DNA of 64,000 nucleotides from Acidobacteriota bacterium (GTDB taxonomy: Bacteria > Acidobacteriota > Terriglobia > Terriglobales > Acidobacteriaceae). The stretch lies in contig JABCZC010000007.1 of the NCBI GenBank assembly GCA_013289875.1, positions 40,934 through 104,933 on the forward strand. Direction: 5' to 3'. A model generated the notes under the pieces. That model saw only the letters and a list, made by a program, of their open reading frames with translations. It did no database searches and was not told the DNA's origin. The translations under genes were made by a program, and so were the position numbers. Shown here one piece after another: positions 55,701-63,566 of the stretch (the first letter of the stretch is position 1; each line of letters opens with the position of its first letter).

Positions 55701-56616
55701 CCACGCCGTTGTTGCCGTAAACGTCGATACCGCACGCGCCGTCAAGGACCGTACGCCAATAATCGGAGCCGCGTAGCATCTGCTTGGAGTACGATTCCGT
55801 TCCGCCGAGAGCCTGGGAGGTAACGTCAATGAAGATGCGCCCGCTTGCAGCGGCAACGGTTTCTTCGTCAGCTTCCCACCTCCGGGCTTTCCACTCCCCC
55901 GATTCGTCGCACGACCACTCGGTGCGCCAGGAACCAACCCGCTCCTGACGCCGCTCATCGTTAAGAACGGCAACGAGGTCATATCGGATGTCAGCACGAA
56001 CAGCCAGCGGGCTGCCGGGCATTTCTTCGATACCAGTGATTTCGAATTCGGCGGTTTCCACGCGTAAGACCGGTCCCAGCCAGGCCTTGATTTCCTGAAG
56101 GAATCTCTCGCGCCCGGGAACGACATTTGCCGCAAACTTTCTTCTTACGACATCGATCCCGTAACCGGTGCGCAGAGTGATCTCCTTCGAAGGAGCAAGC
56201 GATGAGGCTTCGAGCGACTGGTGTAGCGACTTGGCAAGGGCCGAAAGATCGTGGACCGATACCTTCAGGGCGGTGCTCAATTGCTTGAGAAGCGACTCAA
56301 TTTCGAAGGCATATTTCTCCGTAAGGTACCCATCGGAACCGGGAGCGACAAGACGGAGGACATCTTCCAAGGGAGATTTCGCCGGATAGTGGGGAGTCAG
56401 ACGAATATCGCTGAAAGGGAAAGCAGGGGGACTCTGGTTCGGAAAGACTTTCGGTGATGCAAGGAGAAGCGAGGCGCCATGAAAAGGCGCGGGACGAAGG
56501 AGAAGAGGCGCCAAACCCATATTCTTGAGGAGTGTCCGCCGGGAAAGGAGGTGGTTTTCGTTTTTGGGACGCGACATCCTTAAGGGTTCCGTGTAGTCGG
56601 CAGAAGGTGTCTGCAT
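52723..56616 (-). CDS. exported VCBS/ASPIC-redoxin-TPR fusion protein
   Basis: 1297 residues, joining elements that are usually separate. A Tat-like signal (SRRTLLKNMG, residues 25-34) is followed by about 230 residues I cannot assign, FG-GAP/VCBS repeats (about 275-760), an ASPIC domain (about 770-850), a TlpA-like redoxin domain (about 880-1040) and six to seven TPR units to the end. In the redoxin the usual WCxxC site reads WATTAPLC, so only the second Cys remains. The start is uncertain: ATG 56616, or ATG 56577 which shortens the Tat leader by 13. First gene of the operon; its stop overlaps the next start (ATGA). A G9 tract interrupts the redoxin-TPR linker. Confidence 0.88.
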   Translation of the reverse strand: MQTPSADYTEPLRMSRPKNENHLLSRRTLLKNMGLAPLLLRPAPFHGASLLLASPKVFPNQSPPAFPFSDIRLTPHYPAKSPLEDVLRLVAPGSDGYLTEKYAFEIESLLKQLSTALKVSVHDLSALAKSLHQSLEASSLAPSKEITLRTGYGIDVVRRKFAANVVPGRERFLQEIKAWLGPVLRVETAEFEITGIEEMPGSPLAVRADIRYDLVAVLNDERRQERVGSWRTEWSCDESGEWKARRWEADEETVAAASGRIFIDVTSQALGGTESYSKQMLRGSDYWRTVLDGACGIDVYGNNGVAAGDFDNDGFDDLYVCQPAGLPNRLYRNRGDGTFEDVTETSGVGVLDATACALFADFENKGRQDLLVVCGSGPLLFLNQGNGTFSIKRDAFTFARPPQGTFTHAAIADYDRDGRLDIYFCLYSYYLGLDQYHYPVPYYDSRNGPANFLLHNEGNASFVDRTEAAGLNTENDRYSFACAWGDYMGNGLPDLCVANDFGRSNLYRNNGDGTFTAVSAEAGVDGAGAGMSACWSDFDNNGYQDIYVANMWSAAGQRVSQQTRFHEKAPEDIRALYRRHARGNALYRNLGNGKFQNISPQAGVEMGRWSWSSDLWDFDHDGYPDLYVANGYISAPVRTDFDRSDLASFFWRQVVAKSPEDATPSLAYEHGWNAINELIRSDHSWNGYERNVMFANNRDGTFSEVSGVVGLDFPEDSRSFVLADLDHDGRPEVILKNRNAPQLRILHNAMKDLGHSIAFRLRGQKSNRDAIGAAMTFEVGSLRQTKYLQAGSGFLAQHSKEVFFGVGKPEEVIRATIRWPGGLSQKFEDLPINHRIEIEEGSATFTAKPFAPSAITYAQPRPPATPEPLPSQVETWLIEPLKAPEFSLPDLSDNTRELRSFRGSFVLLNFWATTAPLCHDQLKLLHLNRLELAASQLEIVAVNIDDATAMQDARSFAVREKLSFPVLFATEGVAGVYNIVYRYLFDRRRDLAIPTSFLLDKDGMIVKVYQGTINPQRLLEDIKPPPATAADRARKAIPFAGMLYHDAFQRNDFTYGVAMFQHGYLEQAAESFQEVVAAKPDDPEAYYNLGTLNLRRNDFQQARRYLEQTVKLRPNYPEAWNNLGMIAAQEGHPEEAVQDFQQSLSLRPGYAIALLNLGNVYRRQGSFEKAQKNLSHALELQPDDPEVNYSLGMLYAQQEQAQQASNYLQKAIELRPIYPEALNNLGVLYVHQQDYSKAEEQFRTCIRLAPNFDQSYVNLARLYVMRGDKERAREALQELLRIQPQNTGARQALEMLQ
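53539..53547. repeat. mononucleotide tract G9 (C9 in the coding strand)
   Basis: Nine G in a row inside the fusion gene, read on the minus strand as Pro-Pro-Pro in the linker between the redoxin and TPR parts (IKPPPATAADR). Tracts of this length are prone to slippage; a shift here would remove the TPR part and break the overlap with the next gene. A sequencing error is the alternative, but the present length keeps the frame open. Confidence 0.7.
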
Positions 56617-56720
56617 GCTAGCACCAGGGCCAGATCAAGCCAAATGAACCCAATTAATCGCAGAAACCTCCCCGAGACTTCCGTTGCACCAAAAGATTTA
56701 CCAACATCTCCACCTTTTGG

Positions 56721-56750
56721 TTGACAAGGGTGGTTCTTCTGTACTAATTT
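56721..56750 (+). promoter_or_regulatory. candidate sigma-70 promoter for the Oar receptor gene
   Basis: TTGACA (56721-56726) matches the -35 consensus; TAATTT (56745-56750, spacing 18) or TACTAA (56742-56747, spacing 15) may be the -10 element. The two palindromes lie just downstream, in the leader, where a bound repressor would block transcription. The 290-bp divergent region (56617-56906) holds no gene. The start site is not known. Confidence 0.5.
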
Positions 56751-56765
56751 CCTCCCGATAGTCAT

Positions 56766-56814
56766 GTAACCGGTTACTCGACCACTGTAGTGGGAAGGTT
56801 ATGTAACCGGTTAC
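56766..56814. promoter_or_regulatory. paired LacI-type operators with a central inverted repeat
   Basis: GTAACCGGTTAC occurs twice as a perfect 12-bp palindrome, at 56766-56777 and 56803-56814, 37 bp apart and each preceded by AT. Even symmetry around a central CG is characteristic of LacI-family sites. Between them CCACT-GT-AGTGG (56782-56793) forms a further inverted repeat. The sites are 93 bp and more from the receptor start and about 150 bp from the divergent fusion-gene start, so one regulator could control both. No lacI-like gene is in the window. Confidence 0.8.
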
Positions 56815-56906
56815 CAAAACGCAGTCAGCGTTTACCGAATAGAAAAAGCATGACCAGTCTCGCCACGGTGCAATGACGATGGCGAGACAAAACGGAGGTA
56901 ATTGAG

Positions 56907-59900
56907 ATGGGGCTTGATCGCAAAAACGTCAGATGGTTCAGATCCCTCGGATACATAACCGTTGCAAGTTTGTGCTTCCTTCTCGTGCAAAGCCGGAGCG
57001 CACTCGGCCAGGTAGACCAAGGATCAGTCACCGGCGTGGTTCAGGACGCCACCGGCGCAGTGGTCGCGAATGCCAAAGTGACGCTGCTCAATGCGGACAT
57101 CGGCTTGTCGCTGGAGACTACGACGACCAACGGTGGGGAATATACTTTCACACCGGTCAGAATCGGGCACTACTCCGTGACCGTTACGGCTGCGGGTTTT
57201 TCTACAACAACGCAGCAGAATTTGCAGGTGAACGTATCGCAGAATCTTCGTGTCGACATTCAGCTTAAGCCTGGGTCGGCGACGCAAACCGTTGAGGTGA
57301 CGGCGGCGCCGCCGCAGCTGCAGACCGAAGATGCGGCGACCGGGCAAGTGGTCGACACGCAGAGCGTGAATAATCTGCCTCTCAATGGCCGCAATTTCAC
57401 TTTTCTCGCGCAGATTTCAGCCGGCGTGAATACTCCGCAGGCTGACACGCGGGGCAATGCTGCCAACGGCGCCTTCTCCGCGAACGGTCTGCGCCCGGCG
57501 CAGAACAATTATCTGCTCGACGGCATCGACAACAACTCCGACAACGTCGACTTCCTCAATGGAACAAATTTTGTCGTTCTGCCGCCGCCGGACGCGATCG
57601 CGGAATTCAAGGTCGAGACTTCCGACTTCAGCGCCCAGCAGGGCCGTGCCGCGGGCGCCATCCTCAACGCTACAACCAAGTCCGGCACCAACCAGATCCA
57701 CGGAGCAGTCTGGGAGTTCTTCCGCAACAATGTGCTTGACGCTGCCGACTGGTTTGAAGACAACGCGGGCATCAAGAAAGGCGAGCTCCGCTGGAATCAG
57801 TTCGGAGCTTCCATCGGCGGCCCGATCATCAAGAACAAGATCTTCTATTTCGGCGATTATCAAGGTTTCCGGCGGGTGCAGGGCAATACGCAGTCCGGAA
57901 TCAGCGTGCCGACTGCCTTGCAGCGCAGCAGCGGATACACGAATCTCTCCGAACTCATTACCGCAAATGCCTCGAGCACGCCGCGAACGGACGCCCTCGG
58001 GCGATCCATACCCGTTGGTGTTGTGCTCGATCCGACAACGACGCGTCCAGTTGGAACGACTGGTCAATGGGTTCGTGATCCCTTCGGCCTCTCTACCTGC
58101 AGCGGATCGACGATTTCGCTGGCTAACTGCCCGGGTCTGAATCAGATTCCTGCCGGCAGCATCGATCCCAACGCGGTCAAGCTGCTGAATCTCTTCCCGG
58201 CGCCGACGAATAGCTCTGTTTATTCCAACTTCACATCCAGTCCCAATCTGACCCAATTCAATAACCAGTTCGACGTCCGCGGCGATTTCGATTTGTCGGA
58301 CAAAAATCAGGTATTCGCGCGTGCCAGTTATTGGGATAACCCGCAGTACATTCCGGGACCTTTTGGAGGTATTGCGGACGGCGGCGGCTTCCAGGAGGGC
58401 GTTCAGACAGCCAAATCTTTCCAGGGCGTGGCAGTTTACACCCACGTGTTTTCGCCGAGCACGGTCAACGTAGCCAGATTTGGCTGGAGCCACCTGCACA
58501 CCTCGCGCTTCGGCCCTGAGTCCACCAACTATGGCATCCCAGAGCAATACGGAATCCAAGGTATCCAGCAGTCGGATGAAAACGGAGGCCTTCCCGCTTT
58601 CGGATTTGGCGGATTGCAGACCCTGGGCAGCAACAGCTTCCTGCCTTCTAACGAAACCACGCAAACCACCCAGATCACGGATGACTTTTCGAAGGTCTAC
58701 CAGGCCCACAGCTTCAAGATGGGTTTCGAATACCAGCACGTGAGGTTCGATACCACCCAGCCGGCCTGGTCGCATGGTCAGTTCGACTACAACGGTAGCT
58801 TTACGGACATTCCGAGCAATAACAGCAGCACTACAGGTATAGGACAGTTCATTCTGACTCCCACCCCGAATCCTACGACGGGCCAAACTTTTGGGGGCTC
58901 TGACCAGGTCTACGCGTCCAACATAAGTACGACCTATGATCTCAGACATTATTTCGCTGCTTACTTCCAGGACGATTGGAAGGTAAGTCCGAAGCTGACG
59001 CTCAATTTGGGACTGCGCTACGATTGGTTCGGACCTACCGAGGAAACCAACGGTGGCCAGGCGAACTGGGTGCCAAACGGCCCCCCGAACGGCGGCGCGA
59101 CGTACCTCATCCCAGCGACTGGAAAGGATAACAGGACTCTTTCGACAGCAAACGCTTCGAATGGCCTTTGCACCCCGCAGGCCGGCGCAACCGGGTCGGC
59201 CAATTGCCCGGTGGGTACTACCCCTCAGGGCTTCACCGATCTTTTGGCGAAAGATGGAATCACTCTTGAGGAAACCAACAAGTACGGTCAGGGCTTATCC
59301 AAGCAACAAAACTATAACTTTGCGCCCCGCTTTGGACTTGCCTATCAACTGACGCCGAGGTTGGTAATTCGAACTGGTGCGGGTCTCTTCTACAACGCCT
59401 TCGAGAACATCGGGTACGGACCGAATATCGGTGAAAATTATCCCTTCGTGTATAACTTCGACTACGTGACCAGGACGAACACTGGTACTCTCCCTGGCTA
59501 CAGCACAGTAGCGCCCGTAAGCTTCGGTACTCCGTTTGCCAACTGTCCAACTGCAGGAGGTAGTCCTCAAACAGGAAACGGAGTCGCCACCTTTGAGGCT
59601 GGGTTCTCCTGTACCCAGTTCAGCCCGGCTCTGGTAAATGGTTCGGGATTGGGCCTGGAGGGAATTCAGTTCAAATACGTAACGCCGAAGACTGTAGAAT
59701 TTAACCTTACCGTACAGTACGCGATCACTCACTCGATGTCGGCACAGGTCGCGTATGTCATGACCAATGCCAACAACCTCGCGGTCATTCTTGGCGGCAA
59801 TCCGGTGACAGCACTCCTTCCGTACAATGTGAGCACCACAAGCACAGGTGGTCTACCCGGGGGGGCTCAATTCCCGGATTTCGGCGGTGGCGATTGGACG

Positions 59901-60794
59901 CAAACGATTGGGGCCAGTAACTACAATGGCCTGCAGGCGAAGTTGGAACAGACATTGTCGAACGGCCTGAATTTCCTTGCCACCTACACGTTTTCCAGGG
60001 TCTTCACCGACGCTCCCGATCTGCTGAATGGCGGCAGTACCAATTTCGGTCGCGCGCCGTATGTGCCCGGCTTTGGTCTACGTGGCGACTGGGCACTGGC
60101 CCCCGCCAACATCACTAACGTCTTCCACTTCAGCGGTGGGTATGAATTGCCGTTCGGCAAGAACAAGGCCTATGCACATGACCTGAACAAGTTCGCGAAT
60201 GCCTTTGTCGGAGGCTGGAGCCTCAATTGGCTCCTCACGCTCCAGGGCGGCCAGCCGCTCAGTTTCACGTGCCCGACTTCGTCAACAGCCGGCGGCACCG
60301 GAAGCCTGGGTTGCTACGATGTGAGCGTTCCGGGCGAAAGCCAGAAACTTGGCATCAAGGTGAGACCGGACTCGAGCGGAACCCTGACTCCCTACTGGGT
60401 AAACAATGCGGCAGCCTTCCAGCAGCCTTGCCAATTGGGGAGCGGCAACGTTCCGATCCCAGGTTCACCGGCCGGCTGCGTCCCACTAACCGGATTCGCG
60501 GCTCTCGGTGATAAGCCACAAATAGTGCCTGAGGGTCCCGGCTTCCATCGGCTCGACTTCTCCACCTTCAAGAACATTCCTCTCACAGAGCGTTTCCATA
60601 TGGAGTTTCGGGCCGAGTTCTTCAACATCTTCAACCACCCGAACTTCAACGCCCCGGGGTTCGGCGGCAACGGCGTTGTGTCAATTCCGAACTCAACCAA
60701 CTTCAACAACACGAACTTCGGCGCGATTGGATCGACTCGCGATGCGCCGTTCGATCCGCGGCAAATCCAGTTCGCTCTGAAACTGTATTACTAG
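56907..60794 (+). CDS. TonB-dependent receptor, Oar-like, complete
   Basis: 1295 residues from ATG 56907, with GGAGGT upstream. A signal peptide (about 1-35) is followed by a carboxypeptidase-regulatory-like domain (about 38-115, GSVTGVVQDATGAVVANAKV), a plug (about 120-280, with VNNLPLNGRNFTFLAQIS and LLDGIDNN) and a large barrel. The C-terminal signature FRAEFFNIFNHPNFNAPG precedes an aromatic end (FALKLYY). These receptors import large ligands in a TonB-dependent way; Oar of Myxococcus handles protein export. Two LacI-type operators in its leader point to a sugar-derived inducer. It is divergent from the CRTAC1/TPR operon and followed by a TPR gene. Confidence 0.93.
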   Translation: MGLDRKNVRWFRSLGYITVASLCFLLVQSRSALGQVDQGSVTGVVQDATGAVVANAKVTLLNADIGLSLETTTTNGGEYTFTPVRIGHYSVTVTAAGFSTTTQQNLQVNVSQNLRVDIQLKPGSATQTVEVTAAPPQLQTEDAATGQVVDTQSVNNLPLNGRNFTFLAQISAGVNTPQADTRGNAANGAFSANGLRPAQNNYLLDGIDNNSDNVDFLNGTNFVVLPPPDAIAEFKVETSDFSAQQGRAAGAILNATTKSGTNQIHGAVWEFFRNNVLDAADWFEDNAGIKKGELRWNQFGASIGGPIIKNKIFYFGDYQGFRRVQGNTQSGISVPTALQRSSGYTNLSELITANASSTPRTDALGRSIPVGVVLDPTTTRPVGTTGQWVRDPFGLSTCSGSTISLANCPGLNQIPAGSIDPNAVKLLNLFPAPTNSSVYSNFTSSPNLTQFNNQFDVRGDFDLSDKNQVFARASYWDNPQYIPGPFGGIADGGGFQEGVQTAKSFQGVAVYTHVFSPSTVNVARFGWSHLHTSRFGPESTNYGIPEQYGIQGIQQSDENGGLPAFGFGGLQTLGSNSFLPSNETTQTTQITDDFSKVYQAHSFKMGFEYQHVRFDTTQPAWSHGQFDYNGSFTDIPSNNSSTTGIGQFILTPTPNPTTGQTFGGSDQVYASNISTTYDLRHYFAAYFQDDWKVSPKLTLNLGLRYDWFGPTEETNGGQANWVPNGPPNGGATYLIPATGKDNRTLSTANASNGLCTPQAGATGSANCPVGTTPQGFTDLLAKDGITLEETNKYGQGLSKQQNYNFAPRFGLAYQLTPRLVIRTGAGLFYNAFENIGYGPNIGENYPFVYNFDYVTRTNTGTLPGYSTVAPVSFGTPFANCPTAGGSPQTGNGVATFEAGFSCTQFSPALVNGSGLGLEGIQFKYVTPKTVEFNLTVQYAITHSMSAQVAYVMTNANNLAVILGGNPVTALLPYNVSTTSTGGLPGGAQFPDFGGGDWTQTIGASNYNGLQAKLEQTLSNGLNFLATYTFSRVFTDAPDLLNGGSTNFGRAPYVPGFGLRGDWALAPANITNVFHFSGGYELPFGKNKAYAHDLNKFANAFVGGWSLNWLLTLQGGQPLSFTCPTSSTAGGTGSLGCYDVSVPGESQKLGIKVRPDSSGTLTPYWVNNAAAFQQPCQLGSGNVPIPGSPAGCVPLTGFAALGDKPQIVPEGPGFHRLDFSTFKNIPLTERFHMEFRAEFFNIFNHPNFNAPGFGGNGVVSIPNSTNFNNTNFGAIGSTRDAPFDPRQIQFALKLYY

Positions 60795-60805
60795 GTCAGA
60801 ATAGA

Positions 60806-60850
60806 AACACCCCGGCGAGTCCCCGCTGTTCGGCGACAACCCGGGGTGTT
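60806..60850 (+). terminator. intrinsic terminator after the Oar receptor gene
   Basis: AACACCCCGG (60806-60815) pairs perfectly with CCGGGGTGTT (60841-60850), enclosing 25 bases, and CTTCTGTG follows. It begins 12 bp after the receptor stop. It separates the receptor from the TPR gene, which then needs its own promoter or readthrough. Confidence 0.72.
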
Positions 60851-60908
60851 CTTCTGTGTAGCGCTTCGCCCCCGCGGCCCGCGCCAGAGTAGAGACACCA
60901 GAGGTAGA

Positions 60909-62327
60909 ATGGTGAGCATGAAGTCGGGGATTCGGCTGGCGATTCTTTCTTCACTTCTGGTTTGCGCGGTATTCGCCTCCGCCGAAGACGATGAGAATCA
61001 AAAGCTGGACCGCCAGTTTCAATCTGCCGTCGCGCAATATAATGCAGGACAATTCGCCGAGGCAGCCGCCCAACTCGAGAGCCTTTTGCCTCATGCTCCA
61101 AAGAGCTTTGAAATCCACGAACTCCTCGGGTTGGCTTACACTGCACAATCGCAGGATGCGAAGGCTCTCGAACATCTCGAGATAGCGGTCCGATTGAAAC
61201 CGGATTCGGCAGCGGCCAGAACGAATCTGGCGGCAAGCCTGATACACGCAGGAAAGCCTGATCTGGCTGGGGAACAGTTCCGAAAGGCGCTTGAACTGGA
61301 ACCTCGGGACTATGACTCCAACCACAATCTGGGCGAGTTCTACATCCAAATTGGAAAGATCGCGGATGCGACTCCTTTTCTCGAACAGGCGCAGCGGATC
61401 AAACCTTCCTCCTACGAGAACGGCTACGATTTGGCACTGGCGTATTCTCTTACCGGTCGGCTGGCTCAGGCGCGGCAGGTAGTTCAAAGCCTCCTTGAAC
61501 AAAAGAACACGGCGGAGCTGCACAACCTTCTCGCCCAGATCGAGGAGAAAGATGGGAAGTATCTGGCAGCGGTGAACGAGTTTGAGATTGCCGCTCACAT
61601 GGACCCAAGCGAGCAGAACCTGTTTGATTGGGGAAGCGAGCTTCTTCTCCACCGGACGTACGAGCCGGCGATCGCTGTGTTTCAGCAGGGTACCCAGCGT
61701 TACTCGAATTCTCCCCGGATGATCGTTGGGCTGGGAATGGCTTTGTACGCGCGGGGCAAATACGATGAGGCGGTCAGGGCCCTGCTCACGGCAGCAGACC
61801 TGGACCCTGCAGACGCTCGCTGCTATCTATTTCTTTCCAAGGCCTACGACAGCTCGCCAAACCAAGCGGTCGACGTGATCCAGAGATTCCGGCGTTATAC
61901 GGAGTTACAGCCCGGCAATGCGCTCGCCCAGTACTATTACGCCATGAGTCTTTGGAAGGGTAAGCGGACGGAAGACTCCAGCCTTGATATTCAGATGATT
62001 GAATCGCTGCTGAAGAAGTCGATCGCGCTTGACGAGAGGCTAGCCGAGGCCCATGTGCAGCTCGGCAATCTCTATGCCGATCAACACGAATATGCAAAGT
62101 CTATCCCGGAGTACCTGCGCGCGCTGGAGCTGAATCCGAATTTGCCGGATGCACACTATCGGCTGGGGCAGGATTATGTTCACGTCGGGCAAAAAGACCA
62201 GGCGCAGAAGGAGTTCGAGGTTTACCAGCGGCTCAGTGCGCAACAAATGGCCGAAGTCGACAAAGAACGCGCGGAAGTGCAGCAGTTCGTGGTATCCGCG
62301 AAGGCTGCGCCTGCCGCCAAGCCATGA
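60909..62327 (+). CDS. secreted TPR protein (paralogue of the gene at 44406-46076)
   Basis: 472 residues if started at ATG 60909; AGAGG lies 4 bases before, and GTG 60912 or ATG 60918 would serve as well. A signal peptide (SGIRLAILSSLLVCAVFASA) is followed directly by TPR units over about 30-455 and a basic/Gln-rich end (VDKERAEVQQFVV). Unlike its paralogue it lacks the carboxypeptidase-regulatory-like domain, but both keep PSEQN-x-FDWGSELLLHR or the like and an equal repeat register. It lies between the Oar receptor and a DUF1501-like gene on the same strand. Confidence 0.87.
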   Translation: MVSMKSGIRLAILSSLLVCAVFASAEDDENQKLDRQFQSAVAQYNAGQFAEAAAQLESLLPHAPKSFEIHELLGLAYTAQSQDAKALEHLEIAVRLKPDSAAARTNLAASLIHAGKPDLAGEQFRKALELEPRDYDSNHNLGEFYIQIGKIADATPFLEQAQRIKPSSYENGYDLALAYSLTGRLAQARQVVQSLLEQKNTAELHNLLAQIEEKDGKYLAAVNEFEIAAHMDPSEQNLFDWGSELLLHRTYEPAIAVFQQGTQRYSNSPRMIVGLGMALYARGKYDEAVRALLTAADLDPADARCYLFLSKAYDSSPNQAVDVIQRFRRYTELQPGNALAQYYYAMSLWKGKRTEDSSLDIQMIESLLKKSIALDERLAEAHVQLGNLYADQHEYAKSIPEYLRALELNPNLPDAHYRLGQDYVHVGQKDQAQKEFEVYQRLSAQQMAEVDKERAEVQQFVVSAKAAPAAKP

Positions 62328-62372
62328 TCACCCCGCTGCCGCGACTGCATGAAACGATGGTGAGACAAAAAA

Positions 62373-63551
62373 GTGAAATCTGAGGCAGTCATACCCGCGC
62401 GGAGAGCTACTCCACAGGAGATCGCCCGGCAGCTTGGCGGGAGCAGGCGCGACTTCCTGCGCAGCGCCGCAGGAGTAGCACTGGGAACTGCGTTGATGGG
62501 GGGCAGCCCCTTCGTTCGCGGCGTGCGTGCGGCGAAGAAGCGCAAGGTGATCGTGATTACCTTTGGAGGGGGCGCACGCGATCAGGAGACATTTGCGCCG
62601 GAGGGGCAGGAGAACATTCCGCACATGCTGCGTGAACTGATCCCGCAGGCGAGCTTTTTTACGCAGGTGACCAATCACGGAATACTTGGCCACTATGTGG
62701 CGACGGCGAGCCTGGCAACCGGAGTCTACGAAACGCTCAATAATTTTTCCGCCGTGCCGCCTGAACATCCCACCGTTTTCGAGTACTTCCGCAAGGACTT
62801 GAATCGTCCTGCGTCAGACGCGTGGGTTGTGGCGCCCAGCAATGGGTTCAACCGGATCGGCGAGAGCGATTATCGCTCTTTTGGTCCGGGAACGGGAGCG
62901 AGAGTGGTGCTGCCAAAGCATCTGCTGAACGCGGCAACGTCGGGGACGACTACCGACTATGAACATCTGCTGCGCGACAATTACGAAACGCCGTTATATA
63001 CGCCGCAGCTTGTGGGCGGCGACTTTGAGTTGCAGCAGCTGGAAATGATCCTGAAGCTTTCGGTCGATGACTTCAAGGCGCATGCGCTGACCGTGTCGAG
63101 CCCAGATGAGCTCTCGATGTACATCGCAAAGCGCCTGATGCAGGAGCAGTCGCCCAGCCTTCTATGGATCACGATGCACGATATCGATATCGCGCATTCG
63201 GGCGCGTACTCACTCTACGTTGAGGCCATCCGGCGTACGGATCGCCTCTGTGCCGAGCTATGGAAGGCGGTGCAAGGCGAGCCCGAATACGCCGGCAACA
63301 CGACACTCTTTGTTCTTCCCGATTTTGGACGGGATGCCGATCAAGACTCCGGCGGGAACGGATTTCAGCATCATCGCACGGGCGACCCGGCCTCGCGCAC
63401 GACGTGGATGATGGCGATGGGGGCGGGGGTTCGGGAAGGCGTGGTTTATGACAGTCCGATGCAGTCGATCGATCTTGTACCTACCCTTGGAGCAGTGATG
63501 GGATTTTCTACGTCACTTTCACAAGGCAGACCGATCAAAGAGTTGGTTTAG
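62373..63551 (+). CDS. Tat-exported DUF1501/sulfatase-like protein
   Basis: 392 residues from GTG 62373. SRRDFLRSAAGVALGTALMGG (about 24-44) is a strong Tat signal. The mature part has an alkaline-phosphatase-like core: VIVITFGGGARDQETFA after the signal, NHGILGHYVATASLATGVYE, WITMHDIDIAHSG, LFVLPDFGRDADQDSGGNGFQHH with likely metal ligands, and DLVPTLGAVMGF near the end, a segment typical of the sulfatase/DUF1501 group. A formylglycine CxPxR motif is absent, so it is not a classical sulfatase. Substrate unknown; the location suggests a role with the CRTAC1/TPR/receptor set. Confidence 0.72.
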   Translation: MKSEAVIPARRATPQEIARQLGGSRRDFLRSAAGVALGTALMGGSPFVRGVRAAKKRKVIVITFGGGARDQETFAPEGQENIPHMLRELIPQASFFTQVTNHGILGHYVATASLATGVYETLNNFSAVPPEHPTVFEYFRKDLNRPASDAWVVAPSNGFNRIGESDYRSFGPGTGARVVLPKHLLNAATSGTTTDYEHLLRDNYETPLYTPQLVGGDFELQQLEMILKLSVDDFKAHALTVSSPDELSMYIAKRLMQEQSPSLLWITMHDIDIAHSGAYSLYVEAIRRTDRLCAELWKAVQGEPEYAGNTTLFVLPDFGRDADQDSGGNGFQHHRTGDPASRTTWMMAMGAGVREGVVYDSPMQSIDLVPTLGAVMGFSTSLSQGRPIKELV

Positions 63552-63564
63552 GAGTTGGTTTAGG
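63541..63564 (+). repeat. 12-bp tandem duplication at the end of the DUF1501-like gene
   Basis: AGTTGGTTTAGG is present twice in direct tandem (63541-63552 and 63553-63564). It covers the last codons and the TAG stop of the gene, so the unit Glu-Leu-Val-stop is doubled. The duplication also places an AGGAG 12 bases before the next gene's ATG. Confidence 0.85.
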
Positions 63565-63566
63565 CC

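Noticed and set aside
57417..58949. 510-codon open frame on the minus strand inside the Oar receptor gene
   Set aside because: Antisense to a gene with clear signal peptide, plug and C-terminal signature; its translation has no family resemblance and comes from codon bias in G+C-rich DNA.
62373..63551. Classical formylglycine sulfatase
   Set aside because: No C/S-x-P-x-R activation motif is present, although the end of the protein resembles the sulfatase superfamily.
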